From Coprococcus comes ATCC 27758 (GTDB lineage Bacteria; Bacillota; Clostridia; Lachnospirales; Lachnospiraceae): a stretch of DNA of 64,000 nt. The stretch covers positions 124,001 through 188,000 of the forward strand of contig NZ_CP102277.1 of NCBI RefSeq assembly GCF_025149785.1. The letters run 5' to 3'. The notes beneath the pieces are model-generated. The model was not told where the DNA came from. It ran no database searches and saw only the letters and a list, made by a program, of their open reading frames with translations. Made by a program: the position numbers and the translations under genes. Positions 53,291 to 61,928 of the stretch are shown here, in pieces; position 1 is the stretch's first letter, and every line of letters starts with the position of its first letter.

Positions 53291-53719
53291 TTAATATCCC
53301 CAAGTCATTAATTTCCACGTTCCGCCTTCGCTACGCGCCAACCACCATGACCATGTGTATTCTTCATTAGCGTTCCACGCTCCACCTCCATTTTTAGGTG
53401 ACCTGAAACTACTATCAAACGAAATACATTGTGTGAAACTCTCTTTATTGTCATTTGCTTCCTCCAATTCATTCATCCAGGCAATATTATCCTCATTATT
53501 GCACGCATCATCAGATGTATAAGATAGGCTGTGCAATTCACACCCCTCAAAAGAACTAAATTGTTTCTTTATAACATCAATAGCTTCATCCATGTCATCT
53601 TTTGTGTATATAGATGATGTCCCATAATCAATAACTAAATTTTTTGTATTTCCTTTTCCACAACCAGCTAAAGATATAACAAATAAAAGACAAAGAACCA
53701 TTGCTATCAATCTTTTCAT
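53291..53719 (-). CDS. Predicted lipoprotein
   Basis: Start at 53719 (MKRLIAMVLCLLFVISLAGCGKG). LAGC at residues 17-20 is a lipobox, so the mature protein should be lipid-anchored on the cell surface. The 142-residue product ends with an aromatic WSWWLARSEGGTWKLMTWGY, a motif seen in small clostridial lipoproteins of unknown function. It is on the strand opposite to the ICE operon, as is the next gene, so the two look like inserted cargo. Confidence 0.75.
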   Translation of the reverse strand: MKRLIAMVLCLLFVISLAGCGKGNTKNLVIDYGTSSIYTKDDMDEAIDVIKKQFSSFEGCELHSLSYTSDDACNNEDNIAWMNELEEANDNKESFTQCISFDSSFRSPKNGGGAWNANEEYTWSWWLARSEGGTWKLMTWGY

Positions 53720-53782
53720 AATCACTACCTCTTCAAATTCATATTTTTTTGCTCTGTCATTCATCCTGAACAACTGGAACTG

Positions 53783-54127
53783 TTAGTCGTTATCTTTCGT
53801 TCTGCGTTCCATTACAAACTGCTCTAAATTTATTCTGTGATTATACTTTATGGATGCATCCTTATCCTTAGAGAGTATAATATCATTCATATCAATTCCA
53901 TTTAATGCAGCAATCGCAATAGTGTAGTGTACCACATCGGCTAATTCGTTACCTAATTGGGTTTGTAAATCCTCTTGACCAACAGATTTTCTACCTGCCT
54001 TTTTATTTAGTACTTCTGCCACTTCACCTATTTCTTCTACGAGTTTCATAAACAGGCTTTGGTCAATCCCACCATTTTTATAATGGTCGAATAAGTATTC
54101 TTGCAGTTCCTCTATTGTAATTTTCAC
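53783..54127 (-). CDS. MazG-like nucleotide pyrophosphohydrolase family protein
   Basis: A 114-residue protein with a GTG start and GCGGAGGAAAAG upstream. The MazG/dUTPase-like metal motif is visible: KLVEEIGEVAEVLN (ExxE) and GNELADVVHYTIAIA (ExxD). Family members hydrolyse non-canonical or excess NTPs. It is next to the lipoprotein gene on the minus strand. Confidence 0.78.
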   Translation of the reverse strand: MKITIEELQEYLFDHYKNGGIDQSLFMKLVEEIGEVAEVLNKKAGRKSVGQEDLQTQLGNELADVVHYTIAIAALNGIDMNDIILSKDKDASIKYNHRINLEQFVMERRTKDND

Positions 54128-54308
54128 AGTATCTTTTCCTCCGCAAATTCATATTTGATAATATGTTCATTATACTGTGTTTTACCAATGATATCAACGA
54201 TATGGAAGTATACAGGAAGAAAAATTATGGAAATAGTTTTTAAAAAGTTGCACTTTAAGTATCTCCTACGTACAGAATAAGTATCAAGTACAAAGGAGTG
54301 AATGTAGC

Positions 54309-55247
54309 ATGATAAAAAAATTAAGAGTAGCCGTGGATCACGGGAACCGGAACATGAAAACCTGTAATTTTGTATTTACCACTGGACTGACAGAACAGGA
54401 CAAAAAGCCTGCCAGGGGAGAGAAGTATCTGAAATATCAGGGAAAGTATTATACCCTTAGTGAGAAGCGGATTCCGTACCAGAGAGACAAGACGCAGGAC
54501 AGCCGGAACCGATTCTGGATTCTGACCTTATTTGCCATTGCAATGGAGCTGGAGCAGAAAAGCCAGATCCAGCCGGAGGATGTCATTCAGGTGGAACTTC
54601 CGATTGGGCTTCCGCCGAAGCATTTTGCAGAGCTTTGTGAGAGATATGAACGCTATTTCAAAGGGGACGGGAAGGTGCAGGAACTGTGCTTCAACGATAA
54701 AGTCTATCACCTCTGTATACAGAATGTAATGGCGTTTCCGCAGGATTATGCAGCCATGATGACGAGGATGATGGAAATCCGTGAGATTCCGAAAGTCGTA
54801 GGGATTGATATTGGCGGATTTACTTCTGATTATCTTCTGATGAGAAGTGGCAGACCGGATATGGATTATTGTGATTCTCTGGAAAAAGGTGTGATTACCA
54901 TGTATAACGATATCATTTCCAGTATTAACAGTGAATATGACATGCTTCTGGAGGAGGCAGATATCGACAGTATCATCAAGGGAAAAACGCAGTATTATGA
55001 GGAAGCTGTTGTACAGGCAGTAGAAACCATGGTTCAGAATTTTGTTACCGATCTTCTGAACAGCATCCGAGAGCGGGGTATTGATACAAAATCTACTTAT
55101 ACGGTGTTTATCGGCGGCGGAGCAGTGCTTCTGGAACGATTTCTGGAGCAGGCAGACCGGTTGGGAAAACATACCTTTATCCGGGATATGAAAGCAAATG
55201 CCGATGGATATGATCTTTTGTATCGCATGACACAGGCTGGAGTGTGA
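54309..55247 (+). CDS. ParM/Alp-type actin-like partition protein
   Basis: A 312-residue actin-fold ATPase: phosphate-1 loop VAVDHGNRNMKT near residue 8, phosphate-2 KVVGIDIGGFTSDYLLM near 164 and adenosine motif FIGGGAVLLERF near 265. ParM-like filaments push apart plasmid copies. With the following small gene it forms a segregation pair, hinting that the excised element is maintained as a replicating circle. Confidence 0.82.
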   Translation: MIKKLRVAVDHGNRNMKTCNFVFTTGLTEQDKKPARGEKYLKYQGKYYTLSEKRIPYQRDKTQDSRNRFWILTLFAIAMELEQKSQIQPEDVIQVELPIGLPPKHFAELCERYERYFKGDGKVQELCFNDKVYHLCIQNVMAFPQDYAAMMTRMMEIREIPKVVGIDIGGFTSDYLLMRSGRPDMDYCDSLEKGVITMYNDIISSINSEYDMLLEEADIDSIIKGKTQYYEEAVVQAVETMVQNFVTDLLNSIRERGIDTKSTYTVFIGGGAVLLERFLEQADRLGKHTFIRDMKANADGYDLLYRMTQAGV

Positions 55248-55251
55248 TTTT

Positions 55252-55623
55252 ATGGGAAAGAAAAATCCGTTTGTATTCACTATTGGTTTTGATAAGTCGG
55301 ATCCAGATCACGTGTATGTGACAGAACTTCTGAATACGACAGAGAAAAAAGCAAAACTGATCGTTGCGGCAATTCTGGCATATACGGGAAGAACGGATGA
55401 GACAGGTAATGGCAGTATAAGCATGGAACCGGATATGCTCCGGCCAATGATGCAGCAAATCATCCGGGAAGAAGTAAGAAAGGTATTGGAAGGGCAGGAC
55501 GTTTCTAAGATAAATAGAGAAATGCCCACAGAAGTTGATTTGATGGAAGAAGAACCGCTGCGGATGGATCAGACTATGAGACAGAATGTAGTGGATGCTA
55601 TCAGTGCATTTCGCAGGGCATAA
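55252..55623 (+). CDS. ParR-like small protein
   Basis: A 123-residue protein starting four bases after the ParM-like stop with GGAGTGTG upstream. Residues 20-45 (VYVTELLNTTEKKAKLIVAAILAYTG) look like a ribbon-helix-helix ParR-type DNA-binding module, with an acidic C-terminal tail that could contact the filament. The call rests mainly on position and this segment. Confidence 0.6.
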   Translation: MGKKNPFVFTIGFDKSDPDHVYVTELLNTTEKKAKLIVAAILAYTGRTDETGNGSISMEPDMLRPMMQQIIREEVRKVLEGQDVSKINREMPTEVDLMEEEPLRMDQTMRQNVVDAISAFRRA

Positions 55624-55627
55624 AAAA

Positions 55628-55673
55628 GCAGGAGAGATACACATGCTTATGGCAGTGTACTCTCCTGTTCTTT
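55628..55673 (+). terminator. Terminator after the ParR-like gene
   Basis: CAGGAGAG...ACAC pairs with GTGT...CTCTCCTG, followed by TTCTTT. Confidence 0.7.
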
Positions 55674-55773
55674 GTATCAGAATGGGAATAGACAGAAAAC
55701 TCACAGACTATTCACAGATTACTCACAGATTGTCTTTGTATAATGTGTAGATGATGAAGGATACGGGAGAGCC

Positions 55774-56103
55774 TTAACTTAGGTTCTTGAATCCATCCAG
55801 AAGTCCACGCAGTGTAGAAAGGGCAAGCTGTTTCTGCTCCTCCGGGCAGGAATTTAGTTCTGCCATGATTTGCTGCATGGTAGAATCCGGGTTCGTTTTC
55901 TGGTTAGAAAATATAGCATCTATGGAAATATGTAAGTAAGTTGCCAAGGCATAAAGTGTTTCCAACTGTGGATTGCCAATATAGTTTTCAATATCAGAGA
56001 CAGTCCGTAAAGAAATCTTTGCCTGTTCCGCAAGGCTGTTTTGCGAAAGATTGCGGCGGAGACGTTCTTCCCTGACTGCATCTCCCAATAATTTTTTCAC
56101 CAT
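55774..56103 (-). CDS. XRE family regulator
   Basis: A 109-residue Cro/C1-type protein (REERLRRNLSQNSLAEQAKISLRTVSDIENYIGNPQLETLYALATYL) with AGGTGAT before the ATG and a helical tail. It is of the type that regulates ICE transfer modules. The 410 bases to its right hold its promoter region and a terminator but no gene. Confidence 0.88.
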   Translation of the reverse strand: MVKKLLGDAVREERLRRNLSQNSLAEQAKISLRTVSDIENYIGNPQLETLYALATYLHISIDAIFSNQKTNPDSTMQQIMAELNSCPEEQKQLALSTLRGLLDGFKNLS

Positions 56104-56382
56104 CTATATCACCTCACTTAATGCATATATTTTATCGTAGATTAACACTATACGAAATGCGTTAAAGTGCGTTATGATAAGCAGGATAACACATGCACAA
56201 ATAGAGAAACATGGAAGTAAGTACGACAGACATGAATGGACAGCATAAGATAAAAGCCAAAGAGGAACTGAATCTGTTAAAAAAATCTTATCCATACAAT
56301 GTGTCGGAGAGAAGTTAGAATATGCAGTATATGAGATACTATCATCGCATATCCTACACAATTACATAGAAAGAGAAGTATC

Positions 56383-56422
56383 GGCTGGACTACGAATAGA
56401 GTGGTCCAGCCTTTCTTTTTTT
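56383..56422 (+). terminator. Terminator upstream of the sigma-like gene
   Basis: An 11-bp stem GGCTGGACTAC/GTGGTCCAGCC followed by TTTCTTTTTTT, about 95 bases before the 56517 start codon; it may attenuate entry into that gene. Confidence 0.75.
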
Positions 56423-56516
56423 CGAAAAAATGAAGGCAGTGTCACGTTTTGTTGCCGCTCACCGCCATCCTCGGAATTTTTTGGAACGTGATAAAAAATT
56501 TCGGAGGATAAAACAA

Positions 56517-56957
56517 ATGAACAAAAAAACATATACAGGATCAAAGATACAAAATCACTTTACAGCATATCTGATACAGTTTGTCCGTGGAAAACGACAT
56601 GATTATCTGGAGAAGAAAATCCAGATGGCTGATGCAGAAGAACTGTTGGAGGATATTGGACAGATGGAGGCAAGAATTGTAATCGAAGAATTGCTGGAGA
56701 ACCAAACGAGGGAGCAGCTTTTATTGCAGGAGGCACAGGGGAAATATCCAGAATGGAATAAGATGTCAGATGAAAGACTGATGAAAGCGCTTCATACGCT
56801 GCGGGATGAAGAACGGAAGCTGATTTACCAGCATGTGTTTGAAGAACGTACTTTTGAGGAAATGAGCAGGCTAAACGGGTTATCAGAGGAGCGATGCAAG
56901 GGTATTTATTATTATGCAATCCGGAAGATCCGCAAGGTGATGGGAGGTGAAAACTAA
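56517..56957 (+). CDS. Sigma-70-like factor of the ICE
   Basis: Start at 56517 with TCGGAGGATAAAACAA upstream. The 146-residue protein resembles the short sigma factors of Tn916-like elements: an N-terminal helical part and a sigma region-4 HTH near the C terminus (LRDEERKLIYQHVFEERTFEEMSRLNGLSEERCKGIYYYAIRKIRKV). It ends overlapping the next gene by one base. Confidence 0.75.
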   Translation: MNKKTYTGSKIQNHFTAYLIQFVRGKRHDYLEKKIQMADAEELLEDIGQMEARIVIEELLENQTREQLLLQEAQGKYPEWNKMSDERLMKALHTLRDEERKLIYQHVFEERTFEEMSRLNGLSEERCKGIYYYAIRKIRKVMGGEN

Positions 56958-57145
56958 TGAATTTTGAACGATTACTTTTAAAGGCAAAAGAAGGAAATGC
57001 AGATGCGGTACTGAAGATTTTAGAGATATATAAGCCGCTTTTAATTAAGAATGCGATTGTGAATGGCAGATTTGATGAAGATCTGTATCAGGAACTGGTA
57101 AGTACATTGCTTCAGTGTATCCAGAGATTCCAGATAATTGAGTAA
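56957..57145 (+). CDS. HTH_16-type conjugative element protein
   Basis: A 62-residue protein (MNFERLLLKAKEGNADAVLKILEIYKPLLIKNA...EDLYQELVSTLLQCIQRF), the small helix-turn-helix family paired with ICE sigma factors. It is translationally coupled to the sigma-like gene. The first copy of a 30-bp repeat follows. Confidence 0.78.
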   Translation: MNFERLLLKAKEGNADAVLKILEIYKPLLIKNAIVNGRFDEDLYQELVSTLLQCIQRFQIIE

Positions 57146-57170
57146 GTTATCTTAAACAAAGGCTGCAATC

Positions 57171-57200
57171 ACTCTCAGGGGAGTAACATCCTCTGGGAGT
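57171..57200 (+). repeat. 30-bp direct repeat / terminator hairpin, copy 1
   Basis: The 30 bases starting ACTCTCAGGGGAGTAACATC fold as a 13-bp stem with flanking bases and are followed here by GATTGTTTTTT. They are identical to 60411-60440. Confidence 0.85.
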
Positions 57201-57275
57201 GATTGTTTTTTGAAGGGTGATATTGCCTCAGTTCGAAGCGGCAGACGGTGTTGATCTATTATGTTGCCTGATGCT

Positions 57276-58631
57276 TTAATGCTCTTTTGTTGTTGCCAGT
57301 TCTTTATGAAGATGTAGAGCCATAAACACAGTAACAATAGCAGAAATTACATCGGCAATCGGTTGTGCATATAGTATTCCATTTATGCCCCAGAATGATG
57401 GGAGCAACAGAATGATCGGAACAAAGCAAATACCTTGTCGGCAAGCCCCAAGAACGAATCCGGCGGTGCCTTTTCCAAGTGCAAGAAACAGAGAAGAATA
57501 CACTGTGTAAAATCCAAATACGAAGAAGGAAAATCCATTTGCCATTAGCGATTTTTGACCTACAGAAATCATCTCTGTATTGCCTTCTGTAAATTGCGAA
57601 ATAATCTGTGTGGAAAATAGGGCTATTGTCAATCCCACAACTACACAAAATATTGTTGACCATAAGATAGAAGTTTTAATTGCTTCCCTGAGCCGATCAA
57701 ACTTTTTGGCACCATAGCTAAAGCCGGCAATTGGTTGGAAACCTTTTAAGAAGCCGAACACAACCAGAGTTCCCATTGAAGTGATTCTTGTAACAGCGCC
57801 CATTCCGGCGATAACAGCATCTCCATAGATATTAGCTTCCCGGTTTATGAATGCGATAGAAAGGCTTGTAAGAAGCTGGAAAGTCAATGTGGGTATACCG
57901 ATTTTCAGAATTTCAGTTATGATCTGCTTAGAAGGACAAAATTCCTTAATGGAAAATGTAAAAGCGCTTTTTTTCTGTAATGCATAAATTAAATATACAA
58001 GAGTAGAAGCCATTTGAGAAATTGCTGTAGCGATTGCCGCACCAGCAACCCCCATGTCGAGAGTATAGATGAAAATAGGATCTAAACCAATATTCAATAC
58101 AGCTCCTAATAATAATGCACACATAGTTGTTTTTGCGGCGCCTTCACTTGCAACGATATTGTTCATCGTTACATTAAATACATTGAAAATACATGAAATA
58201 ACATAGATTCTTCCATAAGAAAGGGCGTATGGCATAATCGTGTCTGTTGCACCTAACATGGTTAAAATAGGTTTCAAAAAAATTGCAGTTCCGATAATAA
58301 TAACTGCGCCAATACAAACACTGCTGTATAATGCAGTACTGGCGACTTTACTTGCAGCTTCCCTATCTCCTCGCCCTAAAAGTCTTGATAAGTAGGAGGC
58401 GGCACCATTGCCAAACATCAGACCTAAACCAACAACTACTTGTCCTAAAGGAAACGCAATGGAAATTGCACCCATTTGACTCTCGCCAAGTCCTCCTATG
58501 AAATAAGCATCCACCAAATTGTAGAGAGCGTTAATAAGCATACCAATCATTATCGGTATACCAAGAGCCATTAGTGCTTGGGGAACAGGTGCATTTCCTA
58601 ATAAATCCATTTTGTTGTTATTCTTGTTCAT
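57276..58631 (-). CDS. MATE family efflux transporter (PadR-controlled)
   Basis: Start at 58631 with AAAGGAGTATTTGAA upstream. The 451-residue polytopic protein opens with the MATE text GNAPVPQALMALGIPIMIGMLINALYNLVDAYFIGGLGESQMGA. It is divergent from a PadR gene across shared palindromes, the layout of an inducible drug-efflux cassette. The inducing and exported compounds are unknown. It lies within the cassette flanked by 30-bp repeats. Confidence 0.9.
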   Translation of the reverse strand: MNKNNNKMDLLGNAPVPQALMALGIPIMIGMLINALYNLVDAYFIGGLGESQMGAISIAFPLGQVVVGLGLMFGNGAASYLSRLLGRGDREAASKVASTALYSSVCIGAVIIIGTAIFLKPILTMLGATDTIMPYALSYGRIYVISCIFNVFNVTMNNIVASEGAAKTTMCALLLGAVLNIGLDPIFIYTLDMGVAGAAIATAISQMASTLVYLIYALQKKSAFTFSIKEFCPSKQIITEILKIGIPTLTFQLLTSLSIAFINREANIYGDAVIAGMGAVTRITSMGTLVVFGFLKGFQPIAGFSYGAKKFDRLREAIKTSILWSTIFCVVVGLTIALFSTQIISQFTEGNTEMISVGQKSLMANGFSFFVFGFYTVYSSLFLALGKGTAGFVLGACRQGICFVPIILLLPSFWGINGILYAQPIADVISAIVTVFMALHLHKELATTKEH

Positions 58632-58654
58632 TTCAAATACTCCTTTCAATTAAG

Positions 58655-58791
58655 AATATAAATTATAGTAGTATAAATTATAGTATACTACGTGAGAGAA
58701 TACTACTATAATTTATAGTAGTTGTCAAGCGTGTATCCTGCAATTTCCTTGACAAGAGGTATAAAATCAAATACTATAAATTACAGTATAT
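58655..58791. promoter_or_regulatory. Divergent promoters with repeated PadR-type palindromes
   Basis: Four near-identical palindromes of the form ACTATAAWTTATAGT occur at about 58656-58671, 58671-58688, 58703-58720 and 58772-58788. The PadR promoter is TTGACA (58749-58754), 17 bases, TACTAT (58772-58777). The MATE promoter on the minus strand is TTGACA (58723-58728), 17 bases, TAGTAT (58700-58705). Both -10 boxes lie inside palindromes, so bound repressor would block both. Confidence 0.75.
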
Positions 58792-58841
58792 ATAACCGTA
58801 AGTATTTTATAGCTTTCGTGGATATAGAAAGTGGGTGAACT

Positions 58842-59366
58842 ATGGCTACAATAGATTTAATTGTGTTAGGAATATTGAAAAAGGAACCGATGGGAGCCTA
58901 TGATATTCAAAAATTAGTGGAATATCGTAATATATCAAAATGGGTAAAAATCAGTACACCATCCATTTACAAAAAAGCAATTCAGTTGGAGGAAAAAGGC
59001 TTCATTAAAGGAGAAATTGTGAAAGAAGGTAAGATGCCTGAAAAAGCAGTTTATTCATTAACAGATGAAGGCGAAAAAGAATTTGTAAAGCTTATGATGG
59101 AAACAGCCTCTAAACCCATTCACTTTTTTTTAGATTTTAATGCAGTAATTGTAAATTTGGATAAGTTACCGCCTGAAAGTCAACAATCATGTATTGCCAG
59201 TATTGAGGAAAATATTGAAATATTAAAAACTTATCTGGAGGAAAATCTTCGAGAGAAAGAGAATGATCCGGAAATCCCTAAGACTGGTATGGCAGTATTG
59301 CAACAGCAGATAGTTTTGGCGGATGCTATTGAAAAATGGATTATTTCTCTAAAAAAAGACTTTTGA
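58842..59366 (+). CDS. PadR family transcriptional regulator
   Basis: A 174-residue protein with the PadR winged-helix start (IDLIVLGILKKEPMGAYDIQKLVEYRNISKWVKISTPSIYKKAIQLEEKGFIKGEIV) and a C-terminal helical dimerization domain (Vir_act_alpha_C type). PadR proteins repress a neighbouring transporter and release DNA on binding its substrates. Divergent MATE gene and shared operators fit that model, including autorepression. Confidence 0.9.
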   Translation: MATIDLIVLGILKKEPMGAYDIQKLVEYRNISKWVKISTPSIYKKAIQLEEKGFIKGEIVKEGKMPEKAVYSLTDEGEKEFVKLMMETASKPIHFFLDFNAVIVNLDKLPPESQQSCIASIEENIEILKTYLEENLREKENDPEIPKTGMAVLQQQIVLADAIEKWIISLKKDF

Positions 59367-59519
59367 TGAAGAAGTCACTAGCTGATTTCTTATTAGGTCT
59401 GCAGGATTGGGAAGAAACAGGGATGGATGCCGACCTATGTTCCGGCTTTGTAGCCAGAACATAGAAATTTTCTTAGTGGGGAATCTCCCTCAAACCCGGT
59501 GCTCCTTATATCCTGCAGA

Positions 59520-59790
59520 TTAAACTTCAAATTTATACCCATATCCAACTACTGTTTTTATGTAATTCTTGTCGCTGGAATACTTTTTTATCTTCTTGCG
59601 TATTTGAAAAATAGTGTTTTCCACGGCGTGGAAATAACCATTTGCTTTTTCATGCCAAACTGCTTCATAAATCTGTTGTTTAGTAAAAGCCATCCCTGGA
59701 TTAGAATATAGCATATAAAGTACATCAAATTCTTTTACAGAAAAGTTAATGTCTTTTCGTACTATTAAGCCGTAGGTCGTAAAGGTCTGC
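59520..59790 (-). pseudogene. Truncated OmpR-type winged-helix domain
   Basis: Minus-strand codons from about 59790 to 59520 read INFSVKEFDVLYMLYSNPG...YIKTVVGYGYKFEV, the C-terminal DNA-binding domain of an OmpR/PhoB response regulator. There is no receiver domain and no convincing start; the frame upstream is unrelated sequence. It is best read as a decayed fragment. Immediately left (59367-59519) I see no gene. Confidence 0.55.
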
Positions 59791-60080
59791 GACTTTAACT
59801 TTACCCGGAAAGGAGCTGCCACATATATAGGCAGTGCTGTAATTTTAACAGTAACGGTCACCAATCTATGGGGATGGCTTGTATATCCGGCTGAAATGCT
59901 AAAAAATCAGTGGTTCTTATTTATCACTTCACTCTGCCCCGGTAATTATGTGTTTGCCGTTTCTGGCTCTTGCAGCTATTGCGATTCTACTGGTCTATTA
60001 CCAGACTATTTGCAGGTAAAGCATTGCTCTGGTTTTGAATTTGAGTTTTGGCAGTCTAATAATAGCATTTTAGATTAGCT
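59790..60080 (+). pseudogene. Degenerate membrane-protein remnant
   Basis: Plus-strand text AATYIGSAVILTVTVTNLWGW...FLFITSL in one frame continues in another frame as PVIMCLPFLALAAIAILLVYYQ. The pattern fits a frameshifted hydrophobic protein, perhaps a permease or sensor kinase, missing both ends. It adjoins the wHTH fragments on each side, suggesting the wreck of a two-component/transporter cassette. Confidence 0.35.
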
Positions 60081-60114
60081 GTGATAAGGTGAAACAGATT
60101 AGGAGGAAAGTAAA

Positions 60115-60426
60115 TTGCATTACAAAGACAAAAACCTACAGATAGATATTCGCTGTCATACTGTTTTTATGAATGATCAAAAGATTGAATTGAGTCTGAA
60201 AGAATTTACGGTACTAAAATATCTAACAGAACATCCTGGCTGGGTATTCTCTCACGAGGAGATTTATCGTAATGTCTGGAAGGAAGAACCGATTGACTGT
60301 GCTAATGCGGTTATGTGCTGCATTAGCCAGCTTCGTAAAAAGTTAAAAGTAGATTCACGGAACTGGAATTACATCCGCACCGTCCGAGGTGTGGGCTATA
60401 AGTTTCAACCACTCTCAGGGGAGTAA
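60115..60426 (+). CDS. Stand-alone winged-helix (OmpR/PhoB C-terminal) protein
   Basis: A 103-residue ORF with TTG start and AGGAGGAAAGTAAA upstream. It is just a PhoB-type DNA-binding domain (IELSLKEFTVLKYLTEHPGWVFSHEEIYRNVWKEE...YIRTVRGVGYKFQ) without a receiver domain. It may be a functional mini-regulator or a truncated response regulator. Its last codons and stop lie inside the second copy of the 30-bp repeat. Confidence 0.7.
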   Translation: MHYKDKNLQIDIRCHTVFMNDQKIELSLKEFTVLKYLTEHPGWVFSHEEIYRNVWKEEPIDCANAVMCCISQLRKKLKVDSRNWNYIRTVRGVGYKFQPLSGE

Positions 60427-60440
60427 CATCCTCTGGGAGT
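60411..60440 (+). repeat. 30-bp direct repeat / terminator hairpin, copy 2
   Basis: Identical to 57171-57200; followed by TTTTTTG, so it serves as terminator for the winged-helix gene. Confidence 0.85.
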
Positions 60441-60631
60441 TTTTTGTCATATTTGTTGCACTTTTCGGCTCTGGTACGTACAGAAATAGAAAAGAAACAT
60501 ATCCCAAAATGTATACATTTTAGAAGTACGTTCCGGAAAGGGGGATTATATCTTAAAAAGGTTACACACACAGTTTTGAGATATGCCAACAAAAGTGTGG
60601 ATATTTTGGGACAGGGAAAGGAGAAATGTGG

Positions 60632-61285
60632 ATGCAGATATATGGATATCACCGCACCAGTACAAAGGAGCAGCATCTTGATCGTGGCATACAGGAAATT
60701 GAGCGGTACTGTAACGAGCATGAGATGGCACTTACGAATATTTTTACGGATCAGGAGACAGGGAAGAATTTTAATCGTCCGAGATATACCGTTTTAGTGG
60801 AGGATGTCCTGCGGCTGGGAGATATTTTGATTGTTACAGAATTGGACAGACTGGGGAGAAACAAGCATGACACCATGCAGCAGATCCAGCGGATCAAGGA
60901 CATGGGAGTGCGGCTTATGGTTTTGGAACTGCCGACTACGCTTATGGACTTATCTGTGATGGATAATGCGATGGCAAGGATGATGCTGGAAACAATCAAT
61001 AACATGATGCTGGAGCTTTATGCTTCTATGGCGCAGGCAGAGCTGGAGAAAAAGGAGAAGCGACAGCGGGAAGGTATAGAAGCGAAGAAATTGCGGGGTG
61101 AATGGGATGATTATGGAAGACCAAGCGTGATGAAGCAGGAAACCTTTGACGAGAACTTCCAGAGCGTTATTTCCGGAAAAATGACACCGACGCAGCTTCG
61201 GAAGAGTCTGGGAATGACACACTCGACTTTTTACCGGTATCGTAAAACTTTTTATGAAAAATATCCGGAACTTTCCAATACCTAG
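60632..61285 (+). CDS. Serine resolvase/invertase-type recombinase
   Basis: A 217-residue small serine recombinase (start at 60632, or the ATG two codons earlier; AAAGGAG upstream). The catalytic start is YGYHRTSTKEQ with the nucleophilic serine in the RTST box. LDRLGRNKHDTM and the E-helix follow, then a C-terminal HTH (MTPTQLRKSLGMTHSTFYRYRKTF). The RTS replaces the more common RVS. It may resolve element dimers or act on a local inversion. Confidence 0.88.
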   Translation: MQIYGYHRTSTKEQHLDRGIQEIERYCNEHEMALTNIFTDQETGKNFNRPRYTVLVEDVLRLGDILIVTELDRLGRNKHDTMQQIQRIKDMGVRLMVLELPTTLMDLSVMDNAMARMMLETINNMMLELYASMAQAELEKKEKRQREGIEAKKLRGEWDDYGRPSVMKQETFDENFQSVISGKMTPTQLRKSLGMTHSTFYRYRKTFYEKYPELSNT

Positions 61286-61337
61286 AATGAAAGCCCTATT
61301 ACTTATATAGAACAAAGAATTTCAGGAGGAAAGCAAT

Positions 61338-61559
61338 ATGAGTGAAAAAAGAATAGGTACTTTGATTTATGATCCATCTATGGGAAGATATGATATCCGG
61401 TTTGGTATTGAATCCTATTATGGGGGACTGCATTGTGGAGACTGCTTTGATGTGAAGGTAAGGGATGTATGGATTCCGGTTCGGATTGAAATGGACGAGA
61501 ACTGGTATCTTGTGGGACTTTCGAAGACACGCCTCGGCGGGCTGACTGTTCGGATGTAG
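61338..61559 (+). CDS. DUF5348 domain-containing protein
   Basis: A 73-residue protein with TCAGGAGGAAAGCAA before the ATG. Text such as GTLIYDPSMGRYDIRFGIESYYGGLHCGDCFDV...WIPVRIEMDENWYLVGL matches the small beta-rich DUF5348 family common in ICEs. Function unknown. Confidence 0.78.
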   Translation: MSEKRIGTLIYDPSMGRYDIRFGIESYYGGLHCGDCFDVKVRDVWIPVRIEMDENWYLVGLSKTRLGGLTVRM

Positions 61560-61568
61560 AGGAGATAG

Positions 61569-61871
61569 ATGATGGAAGCCAAAATGAAATATGTAAAGCC
61601 CGCCTTCCGATTTGTGACAGATCTGGGGAGTATTCTGGAATGTCTGTATGAAGTATATGGAACGGATGGGGAGCTGCTGCTTAAAGGGGAAAAGCTGTCA
61701 GATACAGTAATCTGCCCGTTTGTCCGCATGGTTCAAAAGAAATGCAGTGTGGTGGATGCGGAAATCCTGCATTTGATGCTCTGGAAGATATATATGGTAA
61801 GTGCGAGGAAAGAAGCATTTGTAGCGGATGCTAAGAAAGAGCTACATCCCTTATTTGACCAAGAAAGATGA
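61569..61871 (+). CDS. Hypothetical ICE protein
   Basis: A 100-residue protein with GAGGAGAT before tandem ATGs (61569 and 61572). Mixed alpha/beta, no signal peptide, no recognized domain. It lies between DUF5348 and hicA with spacing that suggests one transcript. Confidence 0.6.
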   Translation: MMEAKMKYVKPAFRFVTDLGSILECLYEVYGTDGELLLKGEKLSDTVICPFVRMVQKKCSVVDAEILHLMLWKIYMVSARKEAFVADAKKELHPLFDQER

Positions 61872-61928
61872 AAAACAGATTGACACCACATATGACACCA
61901 CATATACTATAGATAGGAGGCATTAAAG

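Noticed and set aside
59896-60078. 60-codon ORF as an intact gene
   Set aside because: No ribosome site; the hydrophobic text switches frame, so a degenerate remnant is the better reading.
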